In this document: piece by piece, positions 1-8,856 of the stretch
How the letters are laid out: each line of letters starts with the position of its first letter
Numbering within the stretch: the stretch's first letter is position 1
Assembly (NCBI GenBank): GCA_944320885.1
Contig: CALUJE010000023.1
Location: 1-47,042, forward strand
Source: an uncultured Phocaeicola sp.
GTDB lineage: Bacteria > Bacteroidota > Bacteroidia > Bacteroidales > Bacteroidaceae
Length of the DNA: 47,042 nucleotides
Direction: 5' to 3'
Notes under the pieces: model-generated
Database searches by the model: none
The model's input: only the letters and a program-made list of their open reading frames with translations
What the model was told of the DNA's origin: nothing
Made by a program: the position numbers and the translations under genes

Positions 1-70
1 TCATACAAATAGTAAGCCCAATTTCTGCATATCAAGGAGTTGGACTCACTACTTTACGGTTTAGCGGACA
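1..70. mobile_element. Putative end of an insertion sequence interrupting the susC-like gene
   Basis: The SusC-like frame reads normally down to about base 71 and then continues with codons that do not look like a SusC beta-barrel, ending in a stop at base 32. The likely junction is at TGTCCGCTAAAC (minus strand, about bases 70-59). An insertion-sequence end is the simplest explanation, but the rest of the element lies outside the window and no second inverted repeat or target duplication can be seen. A DNA rearrangement of the susC gene is the alternative. Confidence 0.4.
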
Positions 71-1087
71 GTAATAGAAAGAAAACTTCATCTTGTCCGA
101 ACCGCCTGTCAGGCTCAGGTTATGATTGAACGTATGTCCCGTACGTCCGAACACGATATCCTGCCAGTCGTTGGTCGCAACATCGTTATACAGGTCGATA
201 TCCTGCCAGTTTCCGAAGAACTTGGAATATGATTCCGGATTGATTTCATTCGGCTTGGTAGAATTCTCAAGCATGGCCAGCTCATACTGCCAGCGCGCAT
301 AGTCACCCGAACCCAGTACATTCAGTTTGTCGGCCAGTTTCTTGTAGCTGATATAAGCGTTATAGTTTACGCTGATTTTTCCTTCCTTACCGCTCTTTGT
401 AGTAACAATGATAACACCGTTTGCACCACGTGAACCGTAAATGGCTGTCGAAGAGGCATCCTTCAACACGGTGATATCTTCAATATCGGTAGCCGGAATA
501 TCGGTAATAGACTCTACCGGGAATCCATCTACAATATAAAGCGGGTCATTGCTCTGTGTGATAGAACCTCCACCACGCACTCTGATCTTCATTTCGGCAT
601 CGGGCGAACCCTCGGTAGTGGTAATCTGCACACCGGCAAGCTTACCGGTCAGCGCTTCGGTTACGCTAGCTACCGGAACCGCTACCAACGCATCGGAATT
701 CACGGTTGCCACAGAACCCGTAATATCTTTCTTCTTTACCGAGCCGTAACCAATCACTACCACTTCTTCCAGGCTCTGTGTATCCTCTCTCAATGTTATG
801 TTCAACATTGACTGCGTACCCACTTTTACTTCCTGTGAGATAAATCCCACATACGAAAATATAAGTGTTGTGTTCTGACCGATATTATCCAACTTGAACT
901 TTCCGTCAAAGTCGGTAATGGCCCCTTGCTGGGCACCTTTCACTTTTACACTTACTCCAATCAGAGGTTCACCGGCAGCATCGGTCACCGTACCGGTTAC
1001 AGTTTTCCCTTGTGCAAAGGCTAACAGGCAACACAACCCCAAAATCAGAGTTGTCCCCATTCTTTTTGCAAAATTTACTCCATTCAT
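32..1087 (-). pseudogene. SusC/RagA-type TonB-dependent outer membrane receptor, truncated after the plug domain
   Basis: Intact family members are outer-membrane barrels of about 1000 residues that import glycans or peptides with a SusD lipoprotein, powered by TonB. Visible here are a signal peptide (about residues 1-26, ending LLAFAQG), a carboxypeptidase-regulatory-like beta-sandwich (about 28-105, with VTDAAGEPLIGVSV and FDGKF), the SusC signature region (VVVIGYGSVKKKDITGSV, about 110-127) and a plug domain (about 125-235, with IYGSRGANGVIIVTTKSG). The frame then runs into the start of the barrel and stops at residue 351 after foreign-looking residues (CPLNRKVVSPTP). Almost the whole barrel is missing, so the product should not work as a transporter unless the gene is reassembled. 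It is transcribed away from the fimbrial operon. Confidence 0.75.
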
Positions 1088-1735
1088 AAAGTTCTCTTAT
1101 ATTTAGTTAAATGAATATTCATTCATCAACAGGAAGAGCACAGTTACTTCAATGGATATAATGATTTAACCAGACTATTCAGACTCTTTTTTCACATCGG
1201 CCCTTTTTGTCTTGTAGGTATTCATCATCTCTTTCCGGCAGGAAGTTTTCCGCTGACCTTTGCATTCAAGATCTCCATCTCACATTCTTTCAACCGTTTA
1301 TTAAAACGACCTTCCTTCTTTCACCCGATAGCCCTAAAGATTAGTTTTTTTCAAGGTCTTTGTTTTAGGCAATATTAGCAAAAAAATCTAAAATATACAA
1401 GAAGCAGGCTGCAAAATATGTTTGCGCACACAGCAAAATAGTGAATATACAGTCATATTCATCCTATCAATTTATGAAACAGCTGTCTAAAAAAACGTTT
1501 TCATAAACAATAATACCTATTATATAAAGCAGTCTATCCGTATTTTTATTCATTTTAACCGACATATTTATAACAATTTAGGAAACATATACTTCTCTAT
1601 TCTTTTAAAGGTATGCATATATTGAATCAAACAGACCTTACTGTTAATATCAGAACAAATGAAGGTGTAAGACAACCAGCAAAATGGTAAAAATTCTCCA
1701 GACAGTTATAATAATAAAAAATTATACATCCATTC

Positions 1736-1766
1736 TTTGCTTTTTAATATTAGATTTCTATTTTTG
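1736..1766 (+). promoter_or_regulatory. Bacteroidetes-type promoter for the fimbrial operon
   Basis: The -33 box TTTG (1736-1739) is followed after exactly 19 bases by TATTTTTG (1759-1766), a match to the Bacteroidetes consensus TTTG-N19-21-TAnnTTTG. Transcription would start near 1773, giving a leader of about 230 bases before the first fimbrial gene. Both boxes match, but no transcript data are available. Confidence 0.55.
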
Positions 1767-1856
1767 TAGTAATTATATCAAATTTCATATATTTGCAACA
1801 GTAATATATATGATTATTTTACAATAAAGTATTTAGATTTAACTAACTCATTGCCT

Positions 1857-1946
1857 ATGGATAAATTGAACTATGATTTTTGGAACACTTATGACCTGTC
1901 TGGTCATATCTCTAACGAACACGGTTTGTCTTATTTTTGTAAGTAA
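1857..1946 (+). other. 29-codon open frame in the fimbrial leader
   Basis: ATG at 1857 opens 29 codons ending in TAA (MDKLNYDFWNTYDLSGHI at the start). It lies inside the predicted fimbrial leader and contains the inverted repeat at 1890-1908. It could be a leader peptide or chance; no family is recognised and no clear ribosome site precedes it. Confidence 0.2.
1890..1908. promoter_or_regulatory. Inverted repeat in the fimbrial leader
   Basis: TATGACC and GGTCATA form perfect 7-base arms around a 5-base spacer (TGTCT). The dyad lies about 120 bases downstream of the predicted start of transcription and 98 bases before the first fimbrial gene. It could be a binding site for a dimeric regulator or a small RNA hairpin. 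Confidence 0.3.
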
Positions 1947-2005
1947 AAACAAACTGTAACCTACTTTCGTGTATTAACAATTATAATCATCAAGAATAAA
2001 CATGT

Positions 2006-2593
2006 ATGAATAGGAAATTTAAAATTTCGGCATTATTAATAGTAGGATTGTTTCTGTGTATAAGTATAAAAGGTCAGAACATAGCAGTCAAAACAAATCT
2101 TCTTTATGATGCAACTGCAACAATAAATGCAGGCGTAGAATTTGGATTAACAGAAAAATTAACATTTGATATTTCCGGGAACTATAACGACTGGAATATG
2201 TCAGGTGGTAAGCAATGGAAACACTGGCTCGTCCAGCCTGAGGTAAGATATTGGTTTTGTAACAAATTTATAGGGCATTTTATAGGATTCCATATCCATG
2301 GAGGAGAGTTTAATATCGGTAATCTTGAAAACGATATCAAATTTTTAGGTACCGACTTCTCTAAGCTGTCAGACAAACGCTATCAGGGATGGTTTGCCGG
2401 AGCTGGAGTTGCCTATGGTTATTCTTTGGTTTTATCCAGACATTGGAATCTTGAATTTGAGCTAGGGTTTGGTTACTCTTATGCACGATATGATTGTTTT
2501 CCGTGTGCAGTTTGCGGAGAGAAACTCGATAGTGGTGGACACCATTACGTAGGTCCCACCAAAGGTGCTGTCAATTTAATTTATGTATTCTAA
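2006..2593 (+). CDS. DUF3575 family outer-membrane-type protein, first gene of fimbrial operon
   Basis: A 195-residue protein with a signal peptide (about residues 1-23, ending SIKGQ) and then alternating hydrophobic and aromatic beta-strand-like segments ending in a hydrophobic strand with a terminal Phe (AVNLIYVF), as in small outer-membrane barrels. The opening NIAVKTNLLYDATATINAGVEFGL is typical of DUF3575, a family regularly found at the head of Mfa-type fimbrial operons in Bacteroidales. A cluster of cysteines (CFPCAVC, about 170-176) may form disulphides. The next frame overlaps its end, so the two are probably translated together. Its role is not proven; help in fimbrial export or anchoring is inferred from position. 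Confidence 0.75.
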   Translation: MNRKFKISALLIVGLFLCISIKGQNIAVKTNLLYDATATINAGVEFGLTEKLTFDISGNYNDWNMSGGKQWKHWLVQPEVRYWFCNKFIGHFIGFHIHGGEFNIGNLENDIKFLGTDFSKLSDKRYQGWFAGAGVAYGYSLVLSRHWNLEFELGFGYSYARYDCFPCAVCGEKLDSGGHHYVGPTKGAVNLIYVF

Positions 2594-2606
2594 AAATCCG
2601 TCCACA

Positions 2607-4010
2607 ATGAAAAAATTATTATCAATATTTTTCACGTTTCTATGGTTTGTATCAGGAGCGAATGCACAAATCTCTATCCTGAACGAACAAGTTACCGTAC
2701 GTTCGGTTGATTTGGTGATGAACGACAAACTTTTATTTGTCAGTATGTATATGGATGTGGAAGAACTTGACATCAAGTCTAATCTAGAAGTTATCCTCAA
2801 TCTGGAACTGATAGATGAAGAGGGTAATATCAGGAAGTTACCTGACATCACAATCGCTGGACGTAACAGATATTATTACCGTTTGCGAAATGATTCTGTT
2901 GATAAGAAACGCTATTTCTTCCGTAAGAAAGATCTTTCTACAATCCACTATGAAGCCAGTATACCATTTGAACCATGGATGAAGAATGCCGACCTCATGA
3001 TTAGTGAAGATGTATGCGGATGTGGAGATCTGATATATAATCACAGCGACATGCTTCGGGGAAATTTTCAACCTTTATTTGTATACATTACTCCACCTCC
3101 TGTAGAGAAAACCAGAGTCTTAAAAGGAACTGCATTTATCGATTTCCCTGTAAGTCAAACTGTAATATATCCTGAATACAGAAGAAATACAGAAGAACTT
3201 GACAAAATTATCAAGACTATAGATGTCGTTAAAAATGATCCTGATACGAAAATCACCTCTATTAGAATCAAAGGATTTGCTTCTCCTGAAAGTCCATACA
3301 GTAACAATACCAGATTGGCAAAAGGAAGAACCCAGGCCCTAAAGGAATATGTACAGGAATTGTATGATTTCCCATCCGAAATATTTACCACTTCATACGA
3401 ACCGGAAGATTGGAAAGGATTGGAAAAATACGTCAGAGCTTCAGATCTGAAAGACAAGGACAAGATTCTAGAATGGATTGCAAAAGATATGGAACCTGAC
3501 AAGAAAGAATGGGCTATAAAAACAAAATATCCGGAATCATACAAATTCCTGTTGCGCGAATGTTATCCTGCACTAAGACATTCAGATTATGCCGTAGAAT
3601 ACATCGTACGTTCGTATACGGATATAGAACAGATAAAACGTTTATTTGTTACTTCTCCGGGAAAACTTAATCTTTCTGAAATATATCAGATAGCTGCTAC
3701 ATACGAACAAGGAAGTCCTGAGTATAATGAGCTGATAGAAATGATGGTGCGTCTATATCCACAGGATGAAAGTGCAAATATCAATGCAGCCAATGTAGCA
3801 ATGTCACAAGGTGATTTGAAAGCGGCACGCAAATATCTTGAAAAAGCAGGCGAACGTCCGGAGGCTGAATATGCCAGAGGATTGTTGTTCGCATTAGAAA
3901 AGGATTATGCTACTGCACGCCATTATGTAGAAAAAGCTGGCAAAGCCGGTGTAAAGGAAGCAGATGAATGTCTGCGTAGAATAGACAGAGTGTCAAACAT
4001 AGAGAAATAG
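2607..4010 (+). CDS. DUF3868 / OmpA-like protein with TPR-like tail, fimbrial operon
   Basis: The N-terminus carries a signal peptide (MKKLLSIFFTFLWFVSGANA) followed by the DUF3868-type region (about residues 20-120). The middle (about 170-290) resembles an OmpA-like domain, with IKGFASPESPYSNN and the NTRLAKGRTQALKEYV helix. The C-terminus (about 350-465) is helical and TPR-like. I prefer ATG 2607 to the in-frame ATG 2583 because it begins the signal peptide directly. Such proteins accompany Mfa-type fimbriae and are thought to sit at the outer membrane or peptidoglycan. The next gene starts 6 bases after the stop. A role in anchoring or assembly is inferred from the OmpA-like domain and the operon. 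Confidence 0.75.
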   Translation: MKKLLSIFFTFLWFVSGANAQISILNEQVTVRSVDLVMNDKLLFVSMYMDVEELDIKSNLEVILNLELIDEEGNIRKLPDITIAGRNRYYYRLRNDSVDKKRYFFRKKDLSTIHYEASIPFEPWMKNADLMISEDVCGCGDLIYNHSDMLRGNFQPLFVYITPPPVEKTRVLKGTAFIDFPVSQTVIYPEYRRNTEELDKIIKTIDVVKNDPDTKITSIRIKGFASPESPYSNNTRLAKGRTQALKEYVQELYDFPSEIFTTSYEPEDWKGLEKYVRASDLKDKDKILEWIAKDMEPDKKEWAIKTKYPESYKFLLRECYPALRHSDYAVEYIVRSYTDIEQIKRLFVTSPGKLNLSEIYQIAATYEQGSPEYNELIEMMVRLYPQDESANINAANVAMSQGDLKAARKYLEKAGERPEAEYARGLLFALEKDYATARHYVEKAGKAGVKEADECLRRIDRVSNIEK

Positions 4011-4016
4011 ACTATT

Positions 4017-5615
4017 ATGAAATGGATATTTAAATGTTTATTTGTCGGATGTGTAATATTAGGTGTGGCAGCTTGTCAAAATCAGCCAGATTCACCTACT
4101 CCACCTTTTGGTGAAGTGCAGGAAGAAGAAAACGTATATCTGAAAATGGCCATGTCATTTTCAGCCAAGACGGGAACACGTACCCCCAGTGACAATGTTG
4201 TTACAGAGCCTGGTAAGGAATCAGAAACGATTGTTTCTGAGGTGTTACTCGTACTGGCTGACGACGACAACAGGAATATTGCTGCTGGAATTTTGGAAAA
4301 TGCATCTTCCATAAAGGGAGAACACAGGAATTATGTCATTGGCATCCCATTCCGTCTTGTAAAGAATCATACCGGAGAGACTCTCAATGTATATGCCTTC
4401 TGTAATCCAACAGAAGAACTGAAGTCACTGGCAAAAAATACCCCTGACGGTACACTGCCAGAATACTTTATTGACAAAATTTATACATTGACCGGTTTCA
4501 ACAATGACCCGGCATGGGAATCAGGACATTTTCTTATGTCGAACGCTCGCTCCTATCAAACCGTATTACCAGACAATTGGAGCGATTATCGTTCGATTTC
4601 CACCCCATTTCCTCTGCTCGGAGAAAAAGAACTGGAAGTGGAACGCACTGTTGCCCGCTTCGACTATAAGATGATTCGTGAAGAAAACAAGTACCCTGTT
4701 TCATCAGATAAGAATGATATTGATAAAACTGATAATCCGGAAGTCCTGATTCAGCTTACGGATGCAGCTTTTATAAATGCCAGCAAAAACTTCTACTATG
4801 TCAAGCGTGTAGGTGACGAAGGTATCACTAATATAAATTATTGCGGTGAAGAAACTGGTGAAAATTTCGTAATAGATACAGATGCCCGATATAAGATGGA
4901 TTTAGAGAATTGGTCTTCAAAAAATGAATATTTCTATAGCAATATGGAAGATCCGGATTCATGGATATGGGATAATCTTTCTTCTATTACCGAAAACGAA
5001 GAAGATAATGTATGGGGTGACGATGATGAAATTACCCGTGGATATCATATATGGAGATACATTGCCGAAAATACGGCTCCGACAGTTATTTCCCAAGATA
5101 GAAAGATTTCTACCGGTATAGTGTTTAAGGGAAAGATAATACCGGGAGAAAATTGTAGCCAGGAAATGAAAAATGCCCTTGAGAAAGCAGAAGAACCTAT
5201 ATATGTATTCGACAACATATTGTATGGAACATGGAGTATGACAAAAAAGGCAGGAGAAACAAATGAACAATTAAGAGTAGCCTGCTATGCTGTAGAAAAT
5301 GACAAGCTCTCATACGAAGAGGCCGGATTTACCGTATACAAGCCCACCAATGGTATTTATGAGAACTATTATTTCTATTGGAACATACACAACGATAATG
5401 GAATAGACGACCCCATGGACGATAAATTCCTGTGTCCTATGAAATATGCAGTAGTGCGTAACAACATCTATAAATTAAGCATAGATGGCATTTTCAATTT
5501 TGGATATCCTGATGATTATCCTTCTGACAAAAAAGACTTATTGCCACGTATTATGGTATCGGTAAAAGTCTTGCCTTGGGTTGTACAGGATTATGAATTA
5601 ACCATTGAAGAGTAA
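4017..5615 (+). CDS. Mfa1-family fimbrillin, likely major fimbrial subunit
   Basis: A 532-residue lipoprotein precursor with a lipobox (LGVAAC, Cys about residue 20) and an arginine-rich stretch shortly after (KTGTRTP), as expected for fimbrillins cut by an Arg-specific protease before donor-strand polymerisation. The first beta-domain holds the family pattern of a stranded segment (EVLLVLADDDNRN) and a polar loop; the C-terminus ends with the typical hydrophobic strand IMVSVKVLPWVVQDYELTIEE. Its position just before the Mfa2-type anchor matches mfa1-mfa2 in Porphyromonas gingivalis. Type V pili are built outside the cell from such lipoproteins. The family is well supported; 'major subunit' is inferred from order. 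Confidence 0.75.
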   Translation: MKWIFKCLFVGCVILGVAACQNQPDSPTPPFGEVQEEENVYLKMAMSFSAKTGTRTPSDNVVTEPGKESETIVSEVLLVLADDDNRNIAAGILENASSIKGEHRNYVIGIPFRLVKNHTGETLNVYAFCNPTEELKSLAKNTPDGTLPEYFIDKIYTLTGFNNDPAWESGHFLMSNARSYQTVLPDNWSDYRSISTPFPLLGEKELEVERTVARFDYKMIREENKYPVSSDKNDIDKTDNPEVLIQLTDAAFINASKNFYYVKRVGDEGITNINYCGEETGENFVIDTDARYKMDLENWSSKNEYFYSNMEDPDSWIWDNLSSITENEEDNVWGDDDEITRGYHIWRYIAENTAPTVISQDRKISTGIVFKGKIIPGENCSQEMKNALEKAEEPIYVFDNILYGTWSMTKKAGETNEQLRVACYAVENDKLSYEEAGFTVYKPTNGIYENYYFYWNIHNDNGIDDPMDDKFLCPMKYAVVRNNIYKLSIDGIFNFGYPDDYPSDKKDLLPRIMVSVKVLPWVVQDYELTIEE

Positions 5616-5643
5616 CAAATAAATAATGATAAATAATAGAATC

Positions 5644-6636
5644 ATGAAAAATATGAAACGTAATATTATATTGTGCCTGACAGTATTGATGACCCTATTG
5701 ACTTCCTGCATCAAAGAGTCTCTTTCCCCATGTCCGAGAGGTGTTTCTATGCGTTTCGTGTTCGATTATAATATGGAATACGCAGATGCATTTCAAGAGC
5801 AGATAGATTGCCTCACCTTATATATATACGACAAGGACGGCAACTATGTCCAGACTATCACCGAGGAATCAGATGTTCTGAAAAATGAAAACTATCGTAT
5901 GGTAATCGATCTTCCGGAGGGAGACTACCGCTTCGTGGCATATGGAGGTATAGCTTGTGAGAAACATTCATTTTCGCCTGTCATAGAACCGGCTAAAGGT
6001 TCCAAGCTGAGCGATCTCAATGTAGTAATGAACAAAGAAGGCAATACTTCAAATGTACAGTTGCATGATTTCTTTTGGGGTACTCTGGATGTTACTGTCG
6101 AGGGAGAACTCTACAGAGACATTACGCTGTATCTGAAAAGGAACACCAATAATCTGCGTATCGTGCTACAGCAAGCAGATTCCTCATCAGATCCATTGGA
6201 TATCAATGACTTCACCATATCCATAACCGACAACAATTACCTTTTTGCAGCCGATAATTCCCTGATTACCGACGGAGAAAGACTAACCTACAGTCCTTGG
6301 ACAAGCGGAGACGATCTTGTAGCCGGAGAATCCGGACAAGGTACAACTGTTTCGGTAGCCTATGCAGAGTTCTCTATTTCCAGACTCATGACAACCAACG
6401 AACCCAGACTGGTAATTTACAGCCATCAACAACAGGAAAACGTAGTTGATATTCCACTCATAAAATATCTGCTTCTGTTAAAGAGTGAAAAATACTCAGG
6501 AATGGGCGATCAGGAATATCTGGATAGAGAAAATCTGTGGTCTATCATCTTCTTGCTCAACGACTATACTTGGCATGATGTACAGATAGTTATCAATGAT
6601 TGGAAGGTTAAAAATGATAATATAGAGCTCAAATGA
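5644..6636 (+). CDS. Mfa2/FimB-type fimbrial anchor lipoprotein
   Basis: Signal peptide with lipobox LLTSC (Cys about residue 22 from ATG 5644), then the strongly characteristic Mfa2/FimB opening: CPRGVSMRFVFDYNMEYADAF followed by QIDCLTLYIYDKDGNYV and LPEGDYRFVAYGG. Proteins of this family cap the base of type V fimbriae, limit their length and hold them in the outer membrane. I chose ATG 5644 over ATG 5626 because it places the charged signal peptide start correctly. The stop overlaps the next start by 4 bases (ATGA), so translation is coupled. Confidence 0.8.
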   Translation: MKNMKRNIILCLTVLMTLLTSCIKESLSPCPRGVSMRFVFDYNMEYADAFQEQIDCLTLYIYDKDGNYVQTITEESDVLKNENYRMVIDLPEGDYRFVAYGGIACEKHSFSPVIEPAKGSKLSDLNVVMNKEGNTSNVQLHDFFWGTLDVTVEGELYRDITLYLKRNTNNLRIVLQQADSSSDPLDINDFTISITDNNYLFAADNSLITDGERLTYSPWTSGDDLVAGESGQGTTVSVAYAEFSISRLMTTNEPRLVIYSHQQQENVVDIPLIKYLLLLKSEKYSGMGDQEYLDRENLWSIIFLLNDYTWHDVQIVINDWKVKNDNIELK

Positions 6637-7703
6637 AAACGAAAATATTACAAGTAATAGGGTGTTGCATCCTACTGCTTTGGACCGGATGCGATACGAA
6701 GGATGATGTAAGTGATATGTCATCCGACAAGATTAGACTGACCATGAATGTGGCTGCTAATTTCAGTGTAAGCACGAGGACGGAAACTGCTCTGCCGGAA
6801 AAAGAAAAGATCAAAACATTGCGAGTGATTATTATCGACGGAGAAGGAAAAGTAGAATACAACGATCTGATAGAACAAGAGTCTGGAGTTGAACAAATAT
6901 CCAACAGGACATTCCAGGTTTCCAAGAATAATAACAAAAAGATTTATCTTCTGGCCAATGTAGAAGGACTTAGTGATTTAGATCCTGCAAACAATGATGG
7001 TCTGGAAGAGAGAATCAAGCAAAATATAAGTATTACATCGGAATATTTGAGCAAAACAGAATATTTGCCAATGTCTTCGTGCTATGAATTCAGAGTAGAA
7101 GATGAAAATAAGGATTGTGGAACTCTTTACGTAGCATATGCGACTACAAAATTTACCTTTACTATAAAAAACGAGATGCCTGATTCTAAAAAGCTTGGCG
7201 TTTCTGGATTAACCATCAATCAGATAGCAGACAAATCTTACCTTTATCCCATAGTCAAAAATACTGAAGGGAAAGAAGATAAGTTCTGGCTGGAAAAATT
7301 GGAAAATGGTGAAATCATTCGTTCGTATGAAATTCCTGATATGGCAGAACACGCACCTTACGATACAGGTATCGAAGAACGTATAGTAATTGAGAATGGG
7401 CACGAATACAGTTTTCCTGCTGTTTATGTACCCGAAAGCAAATATATTGTTGATGGGAAACAGAGCTATTCTTTAAGTATCAATTTAGGAAGCGGTAATG
7501 ATGAAACAAATGACCGTATCCGCGATTTACAGATCAGCAGCAACAATAAGCCATTGAATTCCCTATTCCGAAATACCCATGTAAATATAACAATAGTAGT
7601 AAAAAACTTGAATGAGATAGAAATCATACATGGTATTTATGGAATGATTAATCCGTGGGAAGATAATGACCCTGTTTCTGGATCTATTGAGGAAAAAAAA
7701 TAA
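6633..7703 (+). CDS. Fimbrillin-family lipoprotein, accessory fimbrial subunit 1
   Basis: A 356-residue lipoprotein precursor (lipobox LLWTGC) with the Mfa-type arrangement: a short region with an arginine (SVSTRTE), a strand pair IKTLRVIIIDGEGKV, then YLLANVEGL and a second domain ending near PWEDNDPVSG. It lies directly behind the anchor gene with a 4-base overlap. In P. gingivalis the genes behind mfa2 encode minor tip subunits, so a tip or adaptor role is likely, but the ligand is unknown. Confidence 0.65.
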   Translation: MKTKILQVIGCCILLLWTGCDTKDDVSDMSSDKIRLTMNVAANFSVSTRTETALPEKEKIKTLRVIIIDGEGKVEYNDLIEQESGVEQISNRTFQVSKNNNKKIYLLANVEGLSDLDPANNDGLEERIKQNISITSEYLSKTEYLPMSSCYEFRVEDENKDCGTLYVAYATTKFTFTIKNEMPDSKKLGVSGLTINQIADKSYLYPIVKNTEGKEDKFWLEKLENGEIIRSYEIPDMAEHAPYDTGIEERIVIENGHEYSFPAVYVPESKYIVDGKQSYSLSINLGSGNDETNDRIRDLQISSNNKPLNSLFRNTHVNITIVVKNLNEIEIIHGIYGMINPWEDNDPVSGSIEEKK

Positions 7704-7715
7704 TGTTTTGAAATT

Positions 7716-8849
7716 ATGAGAAAGTATATAATAAAGACATCGATTCCTGCACTGATAATGTTAATGACAGCTTGCCATTCTTCTGACGAATTTTCTGAAC
7801 ATGTTCAGGAAACCAAGGTGCTGATTGGTGCCACCATTGCAGGAAACAACAAAACAAGCAAAGCTGATGAATATTATAAACATGATAATTTCATTAAAAA
7901 CAGATCAAGAATCAGAGTTGTCAATACTGTAAATTACAGTACACCGGATTTTTCCGATGACGGAGATTATCGTGAATATATATACACAGATACTGATGAT
8001 ACAGGAGCTAATTTCTTCCCTTATAAAAAAGGAGCAACAGATCCAGGAGATTTAATTGATGAAAGTTCCGGTTTTGATTGGGATAAGATTGTTCCTACAT
8101 CAAGCGCTTTCGTATTCGAAGCGGCCTGTTATCCTATGAAATACGAACCTTTCACAAAAATAGCAACAGATCAAAGCAATCAAGAAAACTTCTGGTCTGC
8201 AGATTTGCTTCTGGCTCATACACGAAAGCCATTAAGCGAACGTTACAATTTGCTCCGTCTCAAATTCTGGCACGTCTTCTCTATGGTACGTGTAGAGATA
8301 GAACTTCCTATTGCAGATGAAGATACTGATAGCGGATTCCCTGACAACACATATAACGGAGAAGAGATAACAGAAACTACCATTAAAGAGATACGTCTGA
8401 ATAACATGCAGGTTGAATATGAAATCGATTATGCGGCATCCATAGGAAGTGACGGTCTCCGAACTGTAAAAGGTAAGGGAAATAAGGATGGAGTAATTAA
8501 AATGTACCGACTGCCTGGCACAGACAAGACAGAAGATGGAAAACTTTATTGCTCTTTTGCTGCCATTGTACCTACACAAATAATTGAAAAGGATAAACCA
8601 TTGGTAGAACTTACAATAAGAACAATTGTAGGAGTAGACAGTGATAAGAAACAAATAATTGAAGACAAAGAATATATATTTAAGCCCAACACGGCAATAG
8701 AAATGACACAGGCTCATATTACAGTCCTCAAACTTAGCAATAATGAAGATACATCAAATCCGGTGTTAATCAGTGCCCAAATCATACCATGGGATAATGC
8801 ATATACTGAAATTGATCTGACACCTACCAAAACTTTAATCAATAATTAA
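7716..8849 (+). CDS. Fimbrillin-family lipoprotein, accessory fimbrial subunit 2
   Basis: A 377-residue lipoprotein precursor (lipobox LMTAC, Cys about residue 20). The mature part begins with strand-rich sequence (TKVLIGATIAG) and continues with FFPYKKG, FVFEAACYPM and LLRLKFWHVFSMVRVEIELPI, a common pattern of the fimbrillin A-like (Mfa_like_1) family where a conserved aromatic H-x-F/M-S-x-V/I segment forms a core strand. It ends VLISAQIIPWDNAYTEIDLTPT, the usual final strand. The spacing of 12 bases from the previous gene and 7 to the next indicates one transcript. Confidence 0.65.
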   Translation: MRKYIIKTSIPALIMLMTACHSSDEFSEHVQETKVLIGATIAGNNKTSKADEYYKHDNFIKNRSRIRVVNTVNYSTPDFSDDGDYREYIYTDTDDTGANFFPYKKGATDPGDLIDESSGFDWDKIVPTSSAFVFEAACYPMKYEPFTKIATDQSNQENFWSADLLLAHTRKPLSERYNLLRLKFWHVFSMVRVEIELPIADEDTDSGFPDNTYNGEEITETTIKEIRLNNMQVEYEIDYAASIGSDGLRTVKGKGNKDGVIKMYRLPGTDKTEDGKLYCSFAAIVPTQIIEKDKPLVELTIRTIVGVDSDKKQIIEDKEYIFKPNTAIEMTQAHITVLKLSNNEDTSNPVLISAQIIPWDNAYTEIDLTPTKTLINN

Positions 8850-8856
8850 TGAAGAT

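Larger units (their letters stand above)
1088..2005. other. Long divergent intergenic region between susC-like gene and fimbrial operon
   Basis: This AT-rich stretch of about 920 bases separates the two divergent transcripts. I see one good plus-strand promoter (1736-1766), a second -7-like box without a clear partner (1932-1939), a small inverted repeat (1890-1908) and a 29-codon open frame (1857-1946). I see no invertase-type long inverted repeats, no RNA gene and no conserved protein-coding gene. Confidence 0.6.

Noticed and set aside
1088..2005. Invertible promoter region for the fimbrial operon
   Set aside because: I looked for long inverted repeats flanking the promoter and a nearby tyrosine recombinase gene and found neither in the window.
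8232..8717. Open frame of 161 codons on the minus strand
   Set aside because: It is antisense to a fimbrillin gene with complete lipobox and core motifs; no sign of its own expression.
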